This document shows, piece by piece, positions 62,040-64,000 of a DNA stretch of 64,000 nt. Position 1 is the stretch's first letter. Each line of letters starts with the position of its first letter. Origin of the DNA: Streptomyces orinoci (lineage in GTDB: Bacteria > Actinomycetota > Actinomycetes > Streptomycetales > Streptomycetaceae). Both the position numbers and the translations under genes were made by a program. The DNA is taken from assembly GCF_003121295.1 (NCBI RefSeq), contig NZ_PHNC01000031.1, positions 560,439-624,438 of the forward strand. The letters are read 5' to 3'. A model generated the notes under the pieces. That model was not told the origin of the DNA and searched no databases. It was given only the letters and a program-made list of their open reading frames with translations.

Positions 62040-64000
62040 ATGACGCGAGCCGAGCAGCCAACCGAGGTGACCTCGATGTCCGGGGCACTGGCCGCGGACT
62101 CCCGCGAGCGTGCCGTACGGGCCTTGTTGCGCACCCCCTCCCTCAAGCAGTTGTGGAGCGCACAGCTGGCGGGCGGGGTCGGTGATGCCCTGGGCCTGCT
62201 GGTGATGGTGCTGCTGGGACTGCAGGCGGCGGCCGTGGCCGGGGCCTTCGGCGGCGGCTATCGCGGGGTCGCGCTGGCCGTGGCGGCCGTGATCGGCGTC
62301 CGGCTGGTGGCCGCGCTGCTCTTCGGGGCCGTTCTGCTGGGCCCGCTCTCCTCGCTGCTCGGCGCCGGCGGCCGGCTGGACCGCCGCTGGACCATGGTCG
62401 GCGCGGACGCGGTACGGGCCCTGCTGCTGGCCGTGGCCCCGGTGTGGATCGACTTCAGCCATGACAAGGCCCTGCCGGTGCTGCTGGTCTCGGCCTTCCT
62501 GCTGGGCGTGGCCGAGCGCGTCTGGACGGCGGCCAAGGACGCCGCCGCGCCCGCGCTGCTGCCCGCCCCGCCGCCGGAGGGCGACGCGGTGCGCCCGCTG
62601 CCGGACCATCTGGACGCCCTGCGCCGGCTGTGGCTGCGTACCTCCTTTGTGGCCCTGCCGCTGGCCGCCGCGGCTCTGCTGCTGGTCACCCTGCTGGGCA
62701 AGCTGCTGGCCGTCTGGCTGGACTGGTTTGACCTGCACCAGGCGGCGCTGGGCAGCTATCTGGGCGCCGCGCTGTTCACCGCCTCCGCGGTGATCCTCTA
62801 CTTCCTGCTGCTGCCCGGCGCGGAGACCGTACCCGTGCGCTCCCCGCTCCAGGGCCTGCGCCGTCCCCGGCATGGACAGCACCCGGACACCGGCCGTACC
62901 GGCGCCATCCCGGTCCTGGTCCTGGCCTGCGCGGCGGTGGCCGGGGCGATCGCCGCGGCGGCGGGAGTGGCCGTGCTGCAGGCCATGGACATGGCGGGTG
63001 GCCCGGCGGACTTCGCGCTGCTGGCGCTGGCGCTGAGCGGCGGCCCGGTGCTGGGCATCCGCGCCGCGGTCAGGGTGCTGCCCGGCTTCTCCCGGCGCCG
63101 GCTGCTGGCCCTGGCGCTGGCCCTCACCGGCCTGGCGCTGCTGGCCGCCGGTCTGGTGCCGGACGCCACCACGGTGCTGCTGCTGATGCTGCTGGCCGGG
63201 GTGGCCGCCGGAGTGGCCGCGGCCACCGGCCATCACCTGCTGGACCAGGAGACCGAGGAGGCTCGCCGGGCCCGCCTCACCGAGCATCTGCACGCCGTGG
63301 TCCGGGTGACCGTGGCACTGGGCGCGGTGGCCGCACCGGTGCTGGCCGCGGTGATCGGACCGCACCGCCTGGCCGGCGGCGGCGTGGTCTTCGCACACGG
63401 CGGCGCCGCCTTCACCCTGATGCTGATCGGCGCGCTGCTGCTGCCGGTGGCCGCGCTGGTGCTGGGCAAGACCGACGACCGGCATGGCGTGCCCGTCCAC
63501 CGCGACCTGCTGGACGTGGTGCGCGGCGGCGACCCGGACCAGGCGCCCGCGAGCACCGGATTCTTCATCGCCTTCGAGGGCGGCGACGGCGCCGGCAAGT
63601 CCACCCAGGTACAGGCCATCGCCGAGTGGATCCGCGGCAAGGGCCATGAGGTGGTGGTCACCCGCGAGCCGGGTGCCACCCCCATCGGCAAGCGGCTGCG
63701 CGCCATCCTGCTGGACGTCTCCTCGGCCGGTCTCTCCGACCGGGCGGAGGCGCTGCTGTACGCGGCCGACCGGGCCGAGCATGTGGACTCCCTGGTCCGC
63801 CCGGCACTGGCCCGCGGCGCGGTGGTGATCACCGACCGCTATATCGACTCCTCCGTCGCCTACCAGGGCGCCGGACGCGACCTGTCGCCCACCGAGATCG
63901 CCCGGATCAACCGCTGGGCCACCGGCGGGCTGGTCCCCAACCTGACCGTGCTGCTGGACGTCTCCCCGGAGACCGCCCGGGAGCGCTTCACCGAGGCGCC
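62040..64000 (+). CDS. tmk: MFS-like membrane domain fused to thymidylate kinase (3' end cut by window)
   Basis: 653 codons are present. Residues about 40-480 form an MFS-type membrane domain with 10-12 helices (SAQLAGGVGDALGLLVMVLLGL; AFLLGVAERVWTAAKDAAAPALLP). From about residue 508 a thymidylate kinase begins: P-loop FEGGDGAGKST, TREPGATPIGKRLR and TDRYIDSSVAYQGAGRDL. The kinase phosphorylates dTMP to dTDP and is essential unless a second tmk exists. The fusion matches my recollection of SCO3542. The ATG follows a weak AGG. The purpose of the membrane part is unknown. Confidence 0.93.
   Translation, partial: MTRAEQPTEVTSMSGALAADSRERAVRALLRTPSLKQLWSAQLAGGVGDALGLLVMVLLGLQAAAVAGAFGGGYRGVALAVAAVIGVRLVAALLFGAVLLGPLSSLLGAGGRLDRRWTMVGADAVRALLLAVAPVWIDFSHDKALPVLLVSAFLLGVAERVWTAAKDAAAPALLPAPPPEGDAVRPLPDHLDALRRLWLRTSFVALPLAAAALLLVTLLGKLLAVWLDWFDLHQAALGSYLGAALFTASAVILYFLLLPGAETVPVRSPLQGLRRPRHGQHPDTGRTGAIPVLVLACAAVAGAIAAAAGVAVLQAMDMAGGPADFALLALALSGGPVLGIRAAVRVLPGFSRRRLLALALALTGLALLAAGLVPDATTVLLLMLLAGVAAGVAAATGHHLLDQETEEARRARLTEHLHAVVRVTVALGAVAAPVLAAVIGPHRLAGGGVVFAHGGAAFTLMLIGALLLPVAALVLGKTDDRHGVPVHRDLLDVVRGGDPDQAPASTGFFIAFEGGDGAGKSTQVQAIAEWIRGKGHEVVVTREPGATPIGKRLRAILLDVSSAGLSDRAEALLYAADRAEHVDSLVRPALARGAVVITDRYIDSSVAYQGAGRDLSPTEIARINRWATGGLVPNLTVLLDVSPETARERFTEA

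Noticed and set aside
59039..62146. A 1035-codon open frame on the strand opposite topA
   Set aside because: It is a mirror of the high-GC codon pattern of topA; it has no family motif and no ribosome site.

Overview
This is a high-GC actinobacterial chromosome segment, almost certainly Streptomyces. Codons end mostly in G or C, GTG and TTG starts are common, and the window carries Streptomyces developmental genes (wblA, crp, bldG) and a WhiB protein. From memory, the order PBP-wblA-ArsA pair ... crp-nth ... nhaA-acs ... HAD-ssd-tad ... helicase-bldG-hppA ... topA-tmk follows the S. coelicolor SCO3580-SCO3542 block. The left quarter looks like variable or accessory DNA.

Left part (1-16.3 kb). 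A catabolic cluster encodes a partial DapA-superfamily aldolase, a three-subunit FAD/[2Fe-2S] dehydrogenase, an M24 Xaa-Pro peptidase and a divergent five-gene dipeptide/oligopeptide ABC importer followed by a LysR regulator. The gene set fits uptake of proline- or hydroxyproline-containing peptides, their cleavage, and oxidation and deamination of D-hydroxyproline. Three 12-bp palindrome-like sites (GTGAAATTTCAC and variants) sit in front of its transcription units. Next come a divergent TetR/FAD-monooxygenase pair sharing an operator-like palindrome, an 840-nt gene-poor stretch, and a secreted papain-like protease.

Centre (16.5-44 kb). A tRNA-Pro(CGG) gene marks the start of the conserved block. 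It holds a membrane protein, a metallophosphoesterase, YqeY, a class A PBP, wblA, two ArsA/Get3-like ATPases, RidA, two Nudix hydrolases, an MBL hydrolase, crp, endonuclease III with a Lys/Ala-rich tail, a MarP-like protease, an epoxide-hydrolase-like enzyme, a holin-X protein, nhaA, acs, a SulP-carbonic anhydrase fusion, a deacetylase-like lipoprotein, a MinD/CooC-like ATPase divergent from a degenerate Fic-like protein, a likely 6S-like RNA locus and a HAD phosphatase.

Right part (44-64 kb). A compact Tad/Flp operon (ssd-tadA-tadB-tadC-flp-tadE-like genes) is preceded by DnaA-box-like sites. It is followed by a MrfA-type helicase, bldG and its anti-sigma partner, the proton-pumping pyrophosphatase, a lipoprotein, a methyltransferase, a serine-recombinase-like protein lacking the catalytic domain, topA with a KA-rich tail, and the 5' part of an MFS-thymidylate kinase fusion cut by the window end.

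Most gene boundaries were set by ribosome-binding sites, stop/start overlaps (ATGA/GTGA) and conserved N termini. Functions of the left cluster and the non-coding elements are inferences.
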